Source: Sutcliffiella horikoshii (GTDB taxonomy: Bacteria; Bacillota; Bacilli; Bacillales; Bacillaceae_I). Taken from it: a stretch of DNA of 64,000 bases. This document shows positions 62,226 through 64,000 of the stretch, piece by piece (the first letter of the stretch is position 1; every line of letters starts with the position of its first letter). A program made the translations under genes and the position numbers. The notes beneath the pieces were generated by a model. It was not told the origin of the DNA, made no database searches, and was given only the letters and a program-made list of their open reading frames with translations. The DNA is taken from positions 183,266-247,265 of the forward strand of contig NZ_VTEV01000007.1 of assembly GCF_008180725.1 (NCBI RefSeq), in the 5' to 3' direction.

Positions 62226-64000
62226 ATGAATAAGGGGAAAAATACTTATCCTTTAACACATCCTCAAAAAAGGATTTATTTTACTGAACTATTAAATTAC
62301 GGCAGTAGTGTAAATAATGTGTGTGCATTAATAAAAATACACCATGAAGTAAATTATAATTTATTAAATAAAGCAATTAATGAGATGATTAATGAAAATA
62401 ATAATTTTTGTATCAAACTGAAAAAGCAAAATGGTCAAGATGAACCAGTTCAATATTTTACGGAACATAAAGAAAGAAGTTTTGATTATTTAGATTTTAG
62501 CTCTGATATTGATTCATTGAAATTAGATGAATGGTTAAACTACAAGTCACAAGAGCCTTTTGAATTATTTAACTCAGATTTATATTATTTTTGCTTGATT
62601 AAAACAGGAGAAAGTGAAACTATTATTTATTCCAAATTTCATCACATAATTTTTGATGGGTTATCTTTTGCGAATATGGAAAAACAACTCGCTTATAAAT
62701 ATAGATGTCTTTCCGAAGGTATAGAATATAGCAATAATTTAAAAAGTGATTATGAAATATTTATAAAAAACGAAGACCGTTATCTAAATAGTCAACGTTT
62801 TATTGCTGATGGTGATTTCTGGGAAGAGGAATTCCGGAGCATCCCATTAATTACTGGGATTAAGTCATATAATCCTTTGATAACTAGTACAGAGTCGTTA
62901 CGGGAGACATTTGTTGTGGAAGAAAACTTACATTCCATGCTTAAAAAATTTTCTCGTAATTATGATTTTAGTATTTATACTATTTTTGTAGCATGTCTAC
63001 AATTAAGTATACACAGGTGGGTATCATCTGATGATGTTACTATTGGAATGGCATATGGTAATCGTGGTGGTAAGAATGAAAAAGAACTTATGGGCATGAT
63101 GGTCAGTACAGTACCTTTTAGAATGAATATTGATGATGAAGAGGGAATATTAAATTTTTTAAATCAAGTTGCAAAAAAACAAATGAAAATTCTACGCCAT
63201 CAAAAATATCCTTTTAATTTATTGACTGAGAAGATAAGAAAAAATAGTGATTGTTTCGATAGATTTTTCGGGATTTCCATTGATTACCGTTCTATAAATT
63301 TTTGTGAAGAGGTAATTTGGATTCCAAATAAACATGAAGTTTACGATTTTAATATACATATTGAAGATCGATTGCATACAGGGGATTTAGTTTTATTAGT
63401 AGATTATCGTACACAATTGTTTTCAAACCAAGAGATTAAAAGCTTCATTAGTTCTATGCTTGCAATGTTGGAAAATATTTTAACAAAACCTAAGCAAAAG
63501 GTCATGGAAATTAGTGCCCTCTCAAATGAGGAAAAAAAGTTACAATTCGAGGATTTCAACAAGACAAATTTGGCTATTCCATCTTTAAATCGTCTAGCGC
63601 ATCAAGTGGTTGAAGACCAGGCAAGAAAGAGACCAGATGCTATTGCGGTGGTATGTGGTATGGAATCAATCACTTATAGAGAATTAAATGAACAAGCTAA
63701 CCGTCTAGCACACTGGCTTCGAAGTCAAGGATTTGGACGTGAAGACCTTGCAGCTATACTTGCTGAGCGGGGTATTGAAATGGTGATTGGTATATTAGCG
63801 GTATTAAAATCAGGTGGAGCTTATGCACCTCTAGATTCTGCACATCCGGATGATCGTATATGTACAATCTTAGAGGAGAGTAATGCACGGATAGTTCTAA
63901 CAGAAGAGAGATGGCAGTCACGTAGTTTGGAGTTGAGTAAAAGGGTTTCTCAAGATGCTGTTGTGTTTTCTCTTGATACAGGCGGTAGTTATATGGGGCT
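62226..64000 (+). CDS. Nonribosomal peptide synthetase, N-terminal part
   Basis: The frame is open from ATG 62226 (AGAGAGGG upstream) to the window end, 591 codons seen. Residues about 10-440 are a condensation domain with HHIIFDG (139-145, HHxxxDG) and downstream WVSSDDVTIGMAYGNRGG. From about 455 an adenylation domain begins: ITYRELNEQANRLAHWLR, LKSGGAYAPLDSAHPDD (core A2). The substrate-code residues lie beyond the edge. A leading C domain suggests acylation of the first amino acid or acceptance from an upstream ligase. Confidence 0.93.
   Translation, partial: MNKGKNTYPLTHPQKRIYFTELLNYGSSVNNVCALIKIHHEVNYNLLNKAINEMINENNNFCIKLKKQNGQDEPVQYFTEHKERSFDYLDFSSDIDSLKLDEWLNYKSQEPFELFNSDLYYFCLIKTGESETIIYSKFHHIIFDGLSFANMEKQLAYKYRCLSEGIEYSNNLKSDYEIFIKNEDRYLNSQRFIADGDFWEEEFRSIPLITGIKSYNPLITSTESLRETFVVEENLHSMLKKFSRNYDFSIYTIFVACLQLSIHRWVSSDDVTIGMAYGNRGGKNEKELMGMMVSTVPFRMNIDDEEGILNFLNQVAKKQMKILRHQKYPFNLLTEKIRKNSDCFDRFFGISIDYRSINFCEEVIWIPNKHEVYDFNIHIEDRLHTGDLVLLVDYRTQLFSNQEIKSFISSMLAMLENILTKPKQKVMEISALSNEEKKLQFEDFNKTNLAIPSLNRLAHQVVEDQARKRPDAIAVVCGMESITYRELNEQANRLAHWLRSQGFGREDLAAILAERGIEMVIGILAVLKSGGAYAPLDSAHPDDRICTILEESNARIVLTEERWQSRSLELSKRVSQDAVVFSLDTGGSYMG

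Noticed and set aside
1..64000. CRISPR array or rRNA genes
   Set aside because: The tandem arrays found are short-period, with no repeat-spacer structure or cas genes, and no rRNA sequence was seen.

Overview
The window is a chromosome segment of an endospore-forming Bacillaceae bacterium (Bacillus sensu lato). Up to about 48 kb, gene order follows the Bacillus subtilis yjbG-yjcH region: pepF, sRNA RoxS, spxH(yjbH)-yjbI, yjbJ-yjbK, yjbL-sasB(yjbM)-nadF-yjbO, prpE, a CPA2 antiporter, fabI, then yjcA, spoVIF, yjcD, yjcF, yjcG and yjcH. Sporulation genes are abundant (spoVAC/AD/AE, spoVIF, yjcA, yjcZ, sda, a YhcN/YlaJ lipoprotein), and several small genes carry sigma-K-like promoters.

1-11.6 kb: conserved core with oligopeptidase, thiol/oxidative-stress control (SpxH, truncated haemoglobin), redox sRNA RoxS with a Rex operator and ResD-like sites, alarmone synthesis, NAD kinase, pseudouridine synthase, Ap4A hydrolase, cation/proton antiporter, and FabI under a FapR box.

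11.6-30.4 kb: accessory block between fabI and yjcA, the place where B. subtilis has cotVWXYZ/cotO and the B. cereus group has its exosporium island. It holds two paralogous small Cys-rich proteins, a bifunctional lytic enzyme with a sigma-K-like promoter, a polysaccharide cluster (wecB, galU and a wbpA/B/D/E/I-type set for a UDP-ManNAc3NAcA-like sugar, plus glycosyltransferases), a decayed PP-loop gene and probable spore-surface proteins. I infer that it glycosylates the spore surface.

30.4-48.8 kb: yjcA, a spoVA2mob-like operon (YhcN/YlaJ lipoprotein, spoVAC-AD-AE, DUF1657, DUF421), yjcZ, spoVIF, a short sda-like gene, helicase yjcD, an MBL hydrolase, yjcFGH, a nitrate/sulfonate-type ABC importer, Sco, two acetyltransferase or HD genes, and a mini-WYL gene with two LexA boxes.

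49 kb to the end: a tRNA-Val(GAC) followed by a tyrosine integrase marks one end of an AT-rich integrated island whose far end is outside the window. It carries a guanidine-I riboswitch with ykkCD, a PadR-MFS efflux module, decayed IS256/IS3 copies, and the start of a nonribosomal peptide cluster: an argininosuccinate-lyase-like enzyme, an SbnA/CysK-like enzyme, an ATP-grasp ligase and an NRPS (C-A...) running off the end.

Two kinds of intergenic structure stand out. A folded dispersed repeat of about 125 bp occurs four times with compensatory changes in its arms. Four tandem arrays have periods near 20, 21, 41 and 52 bp, close to whole numbers of helical turns.
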